Shown here: one piece after another, positions 17,204-26,235 of the stretch | Layout of the letters: the number at the start of each line of letters is the position of its first letter | Numbering within the stretch: position 1 is the stretch's first letter | Source of the DNA: Bacteroidia bacterium | GTDB lineage: Bacteria; Bacteroidota; Bacteroidia; Palsa-965 | Assembly (NCBI GenBank): GCA_025454955.1 | Contig: JALONL010000002.1 | Coordinates: forward strand, 233,856-297,855 | DNA: 64,000 nucleotides | Reading direction: 5' to 3' | Position numbers and translations under genes: made by a program | The notes under the pieces: generated by a model | Told to the model about the DNA's origin: nothing | Databases searched by the model: none | The model's input: the letters and a program-made list of their open reading frames with translations, nothing else

Positions 17204-20200
17204 ATGCGAAAACTCCTACTCTCTTCATTTATGTTATTGGGAACACTGGCAGCTGCCCAGCCTTGTGCCACGGGTGTGGCGCAGGGAAGTTCATCCAATA
17301 TGTTTACCAATATCCGCAACGGAACCACGCCCGTTGCCGCAAGCAAAGACCTTAACACGGTTGTATTTGTGCATCGTAACAATGCTGCGCTATTTGGCGG
17401 CAGTTCGGGTAATATCCGGTACGATGTATCCACCGATGGGGGCAATACCTGGACAAACGATCAGGGTGTGCTTAATCCGCTGCTTACCCTTCCGGCCCGT
17501 TATCCGAATGCGCTAATTCACAATCCGGCGGGTAATACCACCCCTGCAAATGCCTATCTGGGCTACAATGCACCCACTGTAAACGGCGCTGTCTGGCAGG
17601 GTTATGTGAGCGGCGTGCGCCAGTTAAACGGCACCGGCAATACCGAAAGCTATAATCAGGTTGCAAGTACCAATACACTTATTCCGCATTCGTTTGTAAA
17701 TGGTGCACCCGGTGTGTACTGGGGTATTGATGCGGTGTTTAACGGCACACTGATTACCGGATTCAGGGTAATGAAAGGCGTGTGGGGCGGTACCGATATT
17801 ACCTGGTCCACCAACACCACACTTACCCCTAATTTCAATATTTTATTAAACGGTTCGCAATCGGTGGGCGATTATCATATTGCGTTTGACCCTTCGGGGC
17901 AGATTGGCTGGATTTCGGTGCTCACGCACCTTTCGCCCGGGCCCACGGGTTATGGATTTTATCCGGTATTCTGGCGCACAACCGATGGCGGCCAGACCTG
18001 GAGCGCACCCGATCAGGTAGATCTGAACCAGTTTCCGTGCATTACCGGCAACATTGCGCCGGGCAACATTGCCAGCACCGGTTTCGAATCGGCGCTTACG
18101 GTTGATGCCAACGGTGAGCCGCACCTGCTTACCACCATCTGCAACGGAAACAATGCCTACGCCGTTTTCTTCGGGCTCTGGCACCACATGTATGACATTA
18201 CCAAAACAAACGGTTTGTGGAATGCAGTGGACATTGCCAACGTACAGGCCGGACGCGGCACCTGGGGCATTACACCCAACACCGTGACTATGGACATGGC
18301 CCCGCAAATTACCCGCACCGCCGACGGCACCAAGATATTTTATGGCTGGGCCGACAACTCCACCTACATTGCCGGTGCGGCCAACCAAACACCCAATCTG
18401 TTCATTGCCGGTTACAATGTAACCACCCGTTCGTGGACCACAGTGCGCGATGTAACCGCCTGCCAGCCCACACTTAACGGCGCGGTGTTTTTCCCGCATT
18501 TTGCACGCGAAGTGCTGGAGCCCGTGGCCGGGCAGTACAAAATTGCGTCGGTAATTGGCGTATTCACTGCAAACGATCCGATTAACGCGGCTAATTTCCG
18601 TTTCCTCAATGGAGTAACGTTCAGTAACAGCGATTTCACCATTGCACAGCCCACCGCTTCGGTAAATATCGACCAGGGTACTACCTATATTAAATGTACA
18701 AGTGCGGTGGCCACGCTTTCGGTTACGGGCGCATTCAACAGTTTGCTTTGGAGCAACGGAGCCACCACGGCAAACACCGCAGTAAACTCGCTGGGCACAG
18801 TTACATTGGTGGGCCGCTCGGGCTGCACAATTGGTGTTGACAGTATAAGCATTGTACAACTTACAGCCGATACGGCGGGAATTACCAATATCTGTCTTGG
18901 CGGCTCTACATTGCTGAGTGTGGTGGGCAACGCCATTTCCTACACCTGGAATCCGGGCAACGTGGTGGGTAATGCGGTAAGCGTATCGCCCACGGTTACC
19001 ACTACCTATACGCTGAGTTCGGGAGGTACGGCGGGATGTGTGGATAATTTACCCATTACCGTAACGGTTGATACAGCCCGCGTGCGCATCACCCCTGCCA
19101 CGGCCACCACCTGCGCCGGCGATAACCTTACACTCACCGCCAGCGGCACAGCCACCTACAACTGGCAGCCTGTGGCCGCCACCACCGCCACTGTTACAGT
19201 AGCGCCCACACAAAACACCACTTACATTGTGGACGGAGTGAGCGCAGGCGGCTGTAATTCGTCGGATACCATTAACGTAACCGTAAATGCGCTGCCGGTG
19301 GTTACACCCACTGCCTCCACCGTTACCGTGTGTGCCAACGACAGTGCAAGTGGTTTGCCCGGTGCCAATTTGCCGGCTATAATTTCCGGCCCCGGTGTGA
19401 ATGGCAGTACGTTTGACCCGGCATTAACCGGCCCGGGTACTTTCCCGGTTACCTATTCCTATACCGACACGATCACGGGCTGTACCGGAACGGCCACTGT
19501 GCAGTACGTTGTAAATTCTGCACCGGTGGCCAATATTTCTACTGCTTCCACTGTGGTATGCGCCGGAAGTTCGGCCACACTTAACGGCAGCGGCGGCAAC
19601 AGCTATGCGTGGCTGCCGGGCAATCAGATAAGTGCTTCCATTACAGTTACACCGTCGGCCACCACTACTTACATACTCACAGTAACCGACAACAACAACT
19701 GCTCCGACAACGACACACTCACGCTTACCGTAAATGCCTTACCCGTAATTACCGCCACCTCCAGCGATTCTGTGGCCTGCCTCGGCGAGCAGATAGTACT
19801 CAGCGCAAGTGGTGCGCTTACCTATATCTGGAATCCCGGCAACCTGGGCGGACAAAGCGTGGTGGTAACGCCTCCGGCCACCACCACTTACACGGTAACC
19901 GGCTCTGATGTTTTTAACTGCACCGGGCAAACGCTTATTACGGTGACAGTGGCCCCGTCGCCCACCGTATTCTTCAACACACCCGCCATACTTTGCGTAA
20001 GCGATGGCCCGCGCACCATTACCGGAGGCAGTCCGGCAGGCGGCAATTACTTTGGCCCGGCTGTTTCAAACGGACAGTTTTCGCCTTCTGTTTCGGGTGT
20101 GGGCACTTTCAACATTGGTTATGCCTACACCAATTCCAGCGGATGTTCGGATACGGCTTATGTGCTTTACACAGTTAATCCCTGCGTAGGCATTGGCGAA

Positions 20201-20437
20201 AACACGCTGGCCGGAATTAGCATTTACCCCAATCCGTTCAATACACAGTTTGTGGTGGAAGGTATTACCTCCGGCGACCAGCTCGAGCTTAGCGATGCGC
20301 TTGGCCGCAGCATTATAAGCATACAGGCCACCCGCGAACGCGAAACCATTGACACCTCGATAATGCCGGCAGGCATGTATCTGCTGCGCATTACACGCGG
20401 TGAAAGTGTGATGATTCAGAAATTGGTGAAAGAATAA
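17204..20437 (+). CDS. Secreted BNR-repeat/Ig-like surface protein, T9SS type A
   Basis: A 1077-residue exported protein. I place the start at the ATG at 17204 (MRKLLLSSFMLLGTLAAAQ, a clean signal peptide) rather than the upstream TTG. Residues about 20-490 hold sialidase/BNR-like Asp-box motifs (STDGGNTWTN, TTDGGQTWSA) in a probable propeller. About seven Ig-like units follow, with cores such as CAGSSATLNGSGGNSYAW and TTTYILTVTDNNNC. Two contain a PAGGNYFGPAVSNGQF-type domain that also occurs near the end of the 3888-residue protein at 43581. The C-terminus is a type A sorting domain (ISIYPNPFNTQFVV, MPAGMYLLRI). No catalytic residues for a sialidase are obvious, so enzymatic activity is doubtful. 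Confidence 0.88.
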   Translation: MRKLLLSSFMLLGTLAAAQPCATGVAQGSSSNMFTNIRNGTTPVAASKDLNTVVFVHRNNAALFGGSSGNIRYDVSTDGGNTWTNDQGVLNPLLTLPARYPNALIHNPAGNTTPANAYLGYNAPTVNGAVWQGYVSGVRQLNGTGNTESYNQVASTNTLIPHSFVNGAPGVYWGIDAVFNGTLITGFRVMKGVWGGTDITWSTNTTLTPNFNILLNGSQSVGDYHIAFDPSGQIGWISVLTHLSPGPTGYGFYPVFWRTTDGGQTWSAPDQVDLNQFPCITGNIAPGNIASTGFESALTVDANGEPHLLTTICNGNNAYAVFFGLWHHMYDITKTNGLWNAVDIANVQAGRGTWGITPNTVTMDMAPQITRTADGTKIFYGWADNSTYIAGAANQTPNLFIAGYNVTTRSWTTVRDVTACQPTLNGAVFFPHFAREVLEPVAGQYKIASVIGVFTANDPINAANFRFLNGVTFSNSDFTIAQPTASVNIDQGTTYIKCTSAVATLSVTGAFNSLLWSNGATTANTAVNSLGTVTLVGRSGCTIGVDSISIVQLTADTAGITNICLGGSTLLSVVGNAISYTWNPGNVVGNAVSVSPTVTTTYTLSSGGTAGCVDNLPITVTVDTARVRITPATATTCAGDNLTLTASGTATYNWQPVAATTATVTVAPTQNTTYIVDGVSAGGCNSSDTINVTVNALPVVTPTASTVTVCANDSASGLPGANLPAIISGPGVNGSTFDPALTGPGTFPVTYSYTDTITGCTGTATVQYVVNSAPVANISTASTVVCAGSSATLNGSGGNSYAWLPGNQISASITVTPSATTTYILTVTDNNNCSDNDTLTLTVNALPVITATSSDSVACLGEQIVLSASGALTYIWNPGNLGGQSVVVTPPATTTYTVTGSDVFNCTGQTLITVTVAPSPTVFFNTPAILCVSDGPRTITGGSPAGGNYFGPAVSNGQFSPSVSGVGTFNIGYAYTNSSGCSDTAYVLYTVNPCVGIGENTLAGISIYPNPFNTQFVVEGITSGDQLELSDALGRSIISIQATRERETIDTSIMPAGMYLLRITRGESVMIQKLVKE

Positions 20438-20457
20438 ATCACTTTTTCCTATACCAC

Positions 20458-20497
20458 ACAGCAGCGGCAGATCTTTCGATCTGCCGCTGCTGTTTTA
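20458..20497 (+). terminator. Bidirectional intrinsic terminator, perfect 16-bp stem
   Basis: The arms at 20458-20473 and 20478-20493 are perfect complements around the tetraloop TTTC, followed by TTTATTT. It lies between the stop of the plus-strand surface gene (20437) and the stop of the minus-strand S41-like gene (20495), and its tail runs into the latter. Confidence 0.9.
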
Positions 20498-21994
20498 TTT
20501 ATTCTTTTCAATCATTTTCATCACCGTTTCGAGGGCAGGATCGCGGCGCTGTGCAATTGATTGCGGAGTGATTTGTACAGGAATATCGGGATTGATACCT
20601 GCATCAGGCAACGCCTTCAAAGGCCTGTACCAGATTAGCGGAATATCAATTTCGATACCCGAATGCGGCAGGTAGCACATAAAAAACTGTCCGCCATTAA
20701 TTCCTTTCATGTTTCCCCCGGTGGTTTCGCCTGCAATCAATCCGCATTTCGCCTGCCTGAACATTTGCGCCAGGGTAAATGCGGCAGAACTGTTTGTGGC
20801 ATTGGTAAGCAAATAGCATTTGCCTTTGAACGCATTTTTACGAGGATAAATCGTATCGCCCGCCGGAGGGTTTATTGGAATATAAAATCTGTTTTCAATA
20901 AAACTGAATTCGGCTTTTGATTGGGGACGATACAAATCGGTATTCCATGTGCGGAAGTACTTACGCATTGAATCGGGCACACTCAGAAATGTGCGTAAAC
21001 GCTGCGCCTGAGGTTTTACAAAGGGTTCGGCGATAAGGCGCGAAAAAAGATTATCGCGGGCATCATCCAACCCGCCTTCGTTTCCTCGTATATCCACAAT
21101 AAGATTCGTGGTGCCGTTTTGTGTGAGCGCAAGAAAAATGCTGTCGAGAAAAGCCGAATAATCGCGTTTCCAGTTCCATGTGGCAAAATCGCCAATGTGA
21201 AGCAGTGCAGTTTCGGTGGAAAGCTGATTAAGGTACCAACTGTTTTCGCCCGAAGCCAGTGTGCCGAAACGGGCAGTATATTCATGCAGCCGCTGTGCTT
21301 TTGAAAGCGGTTGCAAAAGCACTGTTCTGTTTTTTCCTGATGCAGTGCGAATTGTGCATTTATATTGGGCAGGTTCATACAACGCAGGAAAGCACATTGG
21401 CGCATACACATCAAAAAGCGAATATTCGGTGGTATCAGTCATAAACGGATAAATGCCCAGGTTGTCGAGTTTACGGTTCATCCCGTTTTCTCCGTCGCTG
21501 CGGCTAACCTGCAGCAGCGTATCGATAAGGCTTTTTGCGGTAATTCCGTTTATGCCCAGCAACTCATCGCCTGCATTTACTTTGCTTTGACTGAGGTTGT
21601 GTGTAATGATGATTTTGCCGTCTTTCACACAAAACAGCAAAGGCAGCACCGACGAAGAAAAATTGCGCTGTTTAAACTCCTCTTTCTGGTTCCAGAAATT
21701 AGGGTAAGTATGCCCGCATTTAATCTTCTCGCATAACCGGGCAAGAAGCAAATAATAATTCCGCTCGGTTAAAGGCTTCTGTGCCTCAATTTTGGCCCGG
21801 TTAAAAAGGCTGTCAATTTGTTCCGGGCTGTTGTAGCGGTAAAGTCCCGGATGAAACTGCGAAAAAGCCGAATGGAGAATTTCCAGTTCGTGCTGCATGT
21901 TGGCCGGACTCAGAAAAACAGGAGCCGGTGCCGAAGGTTTAAACGAAAGCATTAATGCCGGCAGCAGGATGAAAAAAGTAAGAAGCGGTTTCAT
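20495..21994 (-). CDS. S41-like peptidase (C-terminal processing peptidase family), exported
   Basis: A 499-residue protein with a signal peptide (about 1-22). It has a helical N-terminal part, then a degenerate PDZ-like region (LSQSKVNAGDELLGINGI, about 132-150). The S41 core follows, with NLIVDIRGNEGG and the probable nucleophile in TNATNSSAAFTLAQMF, then GLIAGETTGGN. The Ser in the NSSAA context matches the catalytic Ser position of the family; the Lys of the dyad is less clear because QMFRQAK replaces the usual spacing. It likely acts in the periplasm. Downstream stop abuts a strong terminator. Confidence 0.8.
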   Translation of the reverse strand: MKPLLTFFILLPALMLSFKPSAPAPVFLSPANMQHELEILHSAFSQFHPGLYRYNSPEQIDSLFNRAKIEAQKPLTERNYYLLLARLCEKIKCGHTYPNFWNQKEEFKQRNFSSSVLPLLFCVKDGKIIITHNLSQSKVNAGDELLGINGITAKSLIDTLLQVSRSDGENGMNRKLDNLGIYPFMTDTTEYSLFDVYAPMCFPALYEPAQYKCTIRTASGKNRTVLLQPLSKAQRLHEYTARFGTLASGENSWYLNQLSTETALLHIGDFATWNWKRDYSAFLDSIFLALTQNGTTNLIVDIRGNEGGLDDARDNLFSRLIAEPFVKPQAQRLRTFLSVPDSMRKYFRTWNTDLYRPQSKAEFSFIENRFYIPINPPAGDTIYPRKNAFKGKCYLLTNATNSSAAFTLAQMFRQAKCGLIAGETTGGNMKGINGGQFFMCYLPHSGIEIDIPLIWYRPLKALPDAGINPDIPVQITPQSIAQRRDPALETVMKMIEKNK

Positions 21995-22115
21995 GTGTTT
22001 TTTTCAGGCAAACCTATTTACCTGAATTTTTTAAATCGCTTCAAATCATAATTTGAGCCTAAAACATGGTCTCAAATCATAAAAATAACTGTCAATCAAT
22101 ATGTTATAAATACCC

Positions 22116-23294
22116 CTACGACATATCCTCTTTTATCCATTCGCTGGGATTTTTGCCGGTTACTTTTCTAAAGGCCCGGTTAAAAGTGGCTTTCGAATTA
22201 AAGCCCGAATCGAAAGCAACGGCCATGAGGGTTTGTGTGTTATGGTCGCCTTTTTGCAAACGCGCCTGAAATTCCTTTATGCGTAAGCCGTTTATGTAAT
22301 CGTTAAAATTCTGCCCCATTCCCGAATTAATCACTTTCGACAGCGTGGCCGTATTTGTGCCTGCCAGCTTTGCAAGCTGGGCAAGCGTAAGTTCGGGATC
22401 AAGAAAGGGGCAATGCTGCTCCATTAATTCTTTAAGCAGAGACAGTTTCCCGGCAATTTCATCGGCAGGAGCAGTTGCTTCGGGTGTTGGGAGATCGGTT
22501 GAATTATCTTTAAATCCCAGGTGATGAAGCAGGGGCGGCGAAAACTGGTAGCTGTAAATACTCAGGTAATAAATAAGTATGCCCAAACCAAAGTAGGCTG
22601 TCCAGTTAAATTTATAGGTGGTGTTATCGGCAAAAATGTTCCAGAGGAAGAAAAGGAAAAAAAGCAACAGCCCGGCACCGGCCGCCAGCAGCATACGGCG
22701 TAGCCAGGCAAGACTGAGCGAATCTGTTTCGGAAAAGTTTTGGTTGAGATAGGTTTTGTAGCGGGTAAACTGCCGCAGTGTGAGCCAGAGGTAATAAAAA
22801 ACAGAAGCAAAGGAAATGAATTTCACCGGCAGCGATTTATCAATTTGCGCCCAGGTTCCGCGTGTGCCAAACTGAAATTCTTCGGTGGCCGGAAATGGAT
22901 ATTCAGTAAGAAAATCGACAGCAAATTTTACCACATACAGCAACAGCAGCAACAGGGGTAATACCGCATGTAGCCAGTCTTTACGGGTAAAGCGGAAAGA
23001 TGCGTTAACCGTACTCAGAAAGTAAAACCAGATTGCAGGGCCGGCCAGCAAAAGCAGGTTAAACGGAAAGTAAAACATAAACACCGTGTAGCCGTCGTGA
23101 CTATCGTACCAGCCGGCAAAGCCCAGCATCCAGAAACTTACCGTAATGGTAAGCACCAGCAGCAGTACCGCCATGAGGGCATCATTCAACCTTTGTTTGC
23201 GGCGGCTTCGAACTAAAAGCAAAATCGAAAACAACAGCCCCTGCACAAAGGGCAGAAGCAGCAACGAGCTGTAGAAGTTGAATGAAAAGGGCAT
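22116..23294 (-). CDS. Membrane-anchored AraC-family transcriptional regulator
   Basis: A 392-residue protein with six or seven N-terminal transmembrane helices (about residues 8-245, many Leu/Phe runs) and a C-terminal AraC DNA-binding domain (about 295-390). The latter shows LTLAQLAKLAGTNTATLSKV as the first helix-turn-helix and AFDSGFNSKATFNRAFRKVTGKNPSEW, the classic AraC signature. Such sensors are common in Bacteroidota; the signal is unknown. A longer frame reaches 23372 but overlaps the upstream gene, so I prefer the ATG at 23294, which starts just before the first helix. It follows the membrane protein at 23323 by 28 bp. Confidence 0.85.
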   Translation of the reverse strand: MPFSFNFYSSLLLLPFVQGLLFSILLLVRSRRKQRLNDALMAVLLLVLTITVSFWMLGFAGWYDSHDGYTVFMFYFPFNLLLLAGPAIWFYFLSTVNASFRFTRKDWLHAVLPLLLLLLYVVKFAVDFLTEYPFPATEEFQFGTRGTWAQIDKSLPVKFISFASVFYYLWLTLRQFTRYKTYLNQNFSETDSLSLAWLRRMLLAAGAGLLLFFLFFLWNIFADNTTYKFNWTAYFGLGILIYYLSIYSYQFSPPLLHHLGFKDNSTDLPTPEATAPADEIAGKLSLLKELMEQHCPFLDPELTLAQLAKLAGTNTATLSKVINSGMGQNFNDYINGLRIKEFQARLQKGDHNTQTLMAVAFDSGFNSKATFNRAFRKVTGKNPSEWIKEDMS

Positions 23295-23322
23295 CAATAA
23301 ATTAGCGGTGAGTGGGTCTGAA

Positions 23323-23829
23323 TTATTCCTCAGACTCATGACTATCATTCCCGGCAGGCTCCGGCGAGGCATCGGAAGAAGGTTCCACTTTGCCCCTTAC
23401 TTCGGGGTGACGAATCATTCCGCCATAATAACCTGCGCGTGCCACCACGACAAAAGCGGCCAGCGAAGCCACCAGCGTAACAATGGTAAGTATGCGTGTA
23501 AGTGCCGACTTTCGCCAGGCCATGAATAAGGTTAGCAGTGCCAGCGCGCCCATTACCAATTGAAGGATAAAGGCCAGTTCGGCAGCTTCTTCGTGCTCGT
23601 GTATTACGTTGTGTGTAATGCCGGGTATGTTTTCGGCTACTTCCTCTGCCGCCTCGCCTGTATAGTTGGATATGGCCGCGCCAATGGCAGAAGCCACAAG
23701 AATAATATGGGCTATGGTTTGTGTGGGCTTCGACTTGTAAATCATTCCCCACACAAGCACGAGAGCGCCGATAAAAGAGGCAACAATAGGGAAATGCGTT
23801 ACAATGAGGTGTATGTGTACCGGTTCCAT
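23323..23829 (-). CDS. Four-helix membrane protein of unknown function (DUF2231-like start)
   Basis: A 168-residue inner-membrane protein with four predicted helices (about residues 8-30, 38-58, 82-105 and 112-135) and a charged acidic C-terminal tail rich in Glu, Ser and Asp. The start MEPVHIHLIVTHFPI resembles DUF2231-type membrane proteins, which open with His-rich HPxxxHFP motifs. Several His (EPVHIHL, VIHEHEE) could bind a metal or haem, but that is a guess. I chose ATG 23829 over the longer frame to 23862. It probably forms an operon with the AraC-type regulator downstream. Confidence 0.65.
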   Translation of the reverse strand: MEPVHIHLIVTHFPIVASFIGALVLVWGMIYKSKPTQTIAHIILVASAIGAAISNYTGEAAEEVAENIPGITHNVIHEHEEAAELAFILQLVMGALALLTLFMAWRKSALTRILTIVTLVASLAAFVVVARAGYYGGMIRHPEVRGKVEPSSDASPEPAGNDSHESEE

Positions 23830-24013
23830 TTTGTGTTGATTTTTCTGCAAGGTAAAAGACAATTGCCTAATTCAATATGACTTTGTAAAGTATTTCTGTT
23901 GAAAAAAATACCGGCCTCCTGCCTTCAACTGTGGTCAATTGGCTGCATTGTGGACTGATATGATTTGTTTTGAGAAATATGTTTATACATTAGTGCAACC
24001 TACACCTTACACC

Positions 24014-26203
24014 ATGAATTCCCAACCCATAAAACCCGAAAATCCCAGTCACGATAACTTTCATATCGTTTTTGATGAAGAGAAAAAACACATAGATGCT
24101 GCGCCCGACGAACGGCTTAACGGTATTGCTTTTTCGGGAGGCGGCATACGATCTGCTTCTTTTGGGTTGGGTGTGATGCAGGCTTTGGTAAAAGGCCGCA
24201 AGATGGAAAAAATGCATTATATGTCAACCGTTTCGGGTGGCGGTTACTTAGGTACAGCTTTAACCTGGGCATTGCATCAGCTGGGAGACAAGGCGGGCAC
24301 CCAGCCCAAAAATTTTCCGCTGGGCGACAAGTATGCAGAGACGGCTGCTACGCCCAATCCGTTTGGCAACAAGCGTTTGAATTTTATCCGCCTGCACAGT
24401 AATTACCTTACTCCATCCGGTTCACTCGATCTGATTTCGTTTTTTACGGTAGTAATGCGAAGCATATTCATGTCGCTGTTTGTGTACATGGCCATGTTTT
24501 GCTGCATTATGATATTGCTTCATTTATCAGGCGCATTTACATCCACATGTCTGGCCGGTCTTATTGGTATAGATAACCCCGGGCCCTGGCTGAAGGGGTA
24601 TTTCTTTCCTGCTATTATTTTATTTATTGCACTCGGATTTTTCCTGAATGTGGGGTATTCGCTCTATACCCGTTTGGGCAGCAGCGAATCGCCTGAAACA
24701 AAGTATGAATGGTTTATTCGCACACAACGCATTTCGGGGTTTCTGATAAAAGCCGCACTGTTGTTGCTTTTGTTTGGACTGATGCCGATGCTGCATTCAT
24801 TTATACGGGAGGTGACCGACTTTGGCAATGCCGCACTGGCGGGTAGTACCACCTCGTTTGGTGTGGCGGTAAGTATCTGGCAATACTGGAAAGCACAGAA
24901 GCAGGAAAAAAGCACCGGAATGATATCCGGGATTACGATTTTTCTGGGTGCTTTTTCGCTGATTTATGGATTAACACTTGTAGCTTACAGTGTGGGGTTC
25001 AATCTGGTTAATGAAAAGGGATTGCTTTATACTTTATTTCCCGGAGGAAGAAATATTGATGCTACTGCGTTTGCGCTATATGTGGCCCTTGGTTTTTTTG
25101 CGCTTTCGGTTATTTTCGGGTGGGTGGTTAACCTTAATCTCATTAGCCCCAGCAGGATTTGGCGAAACCGTTTAATGGAAACCTTTATGCCCGAGGAAAA
25201 GGCGGTGGAACAGAATAAATGGCACGAGGCCATGAGTGCTGATGTGGCATTAATTGAAGATATGTGCAAGGGAGATAATAAGCGTCCCTATCATATTATT
25301 AATACCAATCTTATTCTTGCCAACTCTCAAAAGGTAAAATACCGCAGCCGGGGTGGCGATAATTTTATTCTTTCGCCACTGTATTGCGGGAGCGGCGCCA
25401 CGGGCTGGTGCAAAACGAGCGACACACATAGTAAAAAATCGCGGCGCATATCGCTTGCCACGGCCATGGCTACTTCGGCGGCAGCGGTTAACCCCAATGC
25501 AGGCGTATCGGGCGAAGGGGCCACACGAAACACCATTGTGTCGGTAATGTTTATTATTCTCAACATCCGGTTAGGTTTCTGGACTACCAATCCGGCCAAA
25601 AAGCCGTGGTGGTTTACACCCAACTTTTTTATTCCGGGCCTCAACGGGCAGTTACTGGGTGCGGGACTCAAAGAAACCAACCGAAACATACAGCTCTCCG
25701 ACGGTGGGCATTTCGAAAACCTTGCCATATACGAATACATTCGCCGCGAACTGAGCACAATTGTGCTTTCCGACGGCGGTGCCGACGGGCAGTTTAATTT
25801 CGACGATCTGGCCAATGCCGTGGAAAAGGTACGTGTGGATTTCGGCGCACAAATTGAGTTCCGCGATCAATACAGCCTTGGCGATCTTCTTCCTGATACT
25901 GCCAGCTCATCGCTCTTTGATAAGAAGTATATGCTTGCAAAAAGAGGTTTTGCGATTGCCGATATCACATACTCATCGGGCAAAAAAGGCGTGCTGTATT
26001 ATATCAAACTCACTATGGTGAATGATCTTCCGGCCGATGTATATAGCTACAAAGGTGTGCATCCCGAATTCCCGCACCAGTCAACTGCCGATCAGTTTTT
26101 TGATGAGAAGCAGTTTGAGGCATACCGTGAACTTGGATATAAGATTACGCACGATTTGCTCACGGCCAATGATTTGCAGGGGAAGCCGCTGCTGGATGTT
26201 TAA
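24014..26203 (+). CDS. Membrane-embedded patatin-like phospholipase
   Basis: A 729-residue protein with a patatin/cPLA2-type active site split by a membrane region. The oxyanion loop is AFSGGGIRSASFGLG (about 39-53). The nucleophile Ser is in MSTVSGGGYLG (about Ser74). The catalytic Asp is in LSDGGHFENLAIYEY (about 562). Between them lie five or more hydrophobic helices (about 130-410), so catalysis probably takes place at the inner face of the membrane. The expected reaction is hydrolysis of acyl esters in phospholipids. Start ATG 24014 (MNSQPIKPENP) is preferred; an upstream in-frame ATG at 23939 is possible. A second DGG (LSDGGADGQF, about 587) follows and could be confused with the dyad Asp. 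Confidence 0.82.
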   Translation: MNSQPIKPENPSHDNFHIVFDEEKKHIDAAPDERLNGIAFSGGGIRSASFGLGVMQALVKGRKMEKMHYMSTVSGGGYLGTALTWALHQLGDKAGTQPKNFPLGDKYAETAATPNPFGNKRLNFIRLHSNYLTPSGSLDLISFFTVVMRSIFMSLFVYMAMFCCIMILLHLSGAFTSTCLAGLIGIDNPGPWLKGYFFPAIILFIALGFFLNVGYSLYTRLGSSESPETKYEWFIRTQRISGFLIKAALLLLLFGLMPMLHSFIREVTDFGNAALAGSTTSFGVAVSIWQYWKAQKQEKSTGMISGITIFLGAFSLIYGLTLVAYSVGFNLVNEKGLLYTLFPGGRNIDATAFALYVALGFFALSVIFGWVVNLNLISPSRIWRNRLMETFMPEEKAVEQNKWHEAMSADVALIEDMCKGDNKRPYHIINTNLILANSQKVKYRSRGGDNFILSPLYCGSGATGWCKTSDTHSKKSRRISLATAMATSAAAVNPNAGVSGEGATRNTIVSVMFIILNIRLGFWTTNPAKKPWWFTPNFFIPGLNGQLLGAGLKETNRNIQLSDGGHFENLAIYEYIRRELSTIVLSDGGADGQFNFDDLANAVEKVRVDFGAQIEFRDQYSLGDLLPDTASSSLFDKKYMLAKRGFAIADITYSSGKKGVLYYIKLTMVNDLPADVYSYKGVHPEFPHQSTADQFFDEKQFEAYRELGYKITHDLLTANDLQGKPLLDV

Positions 26204-26235
26204 AGGGTAATGAGAGCGTTTCTTTTGCGCAACAC

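Noticed and set aside
17204..20437. Sialidase
   Set aside because: Asp-box-like motifs are present, but I cannot identify the Arg triad, Tyr or catalytic Asp of sialidases. BNR-like propellers occur in many non-enzymatic surface proteins.
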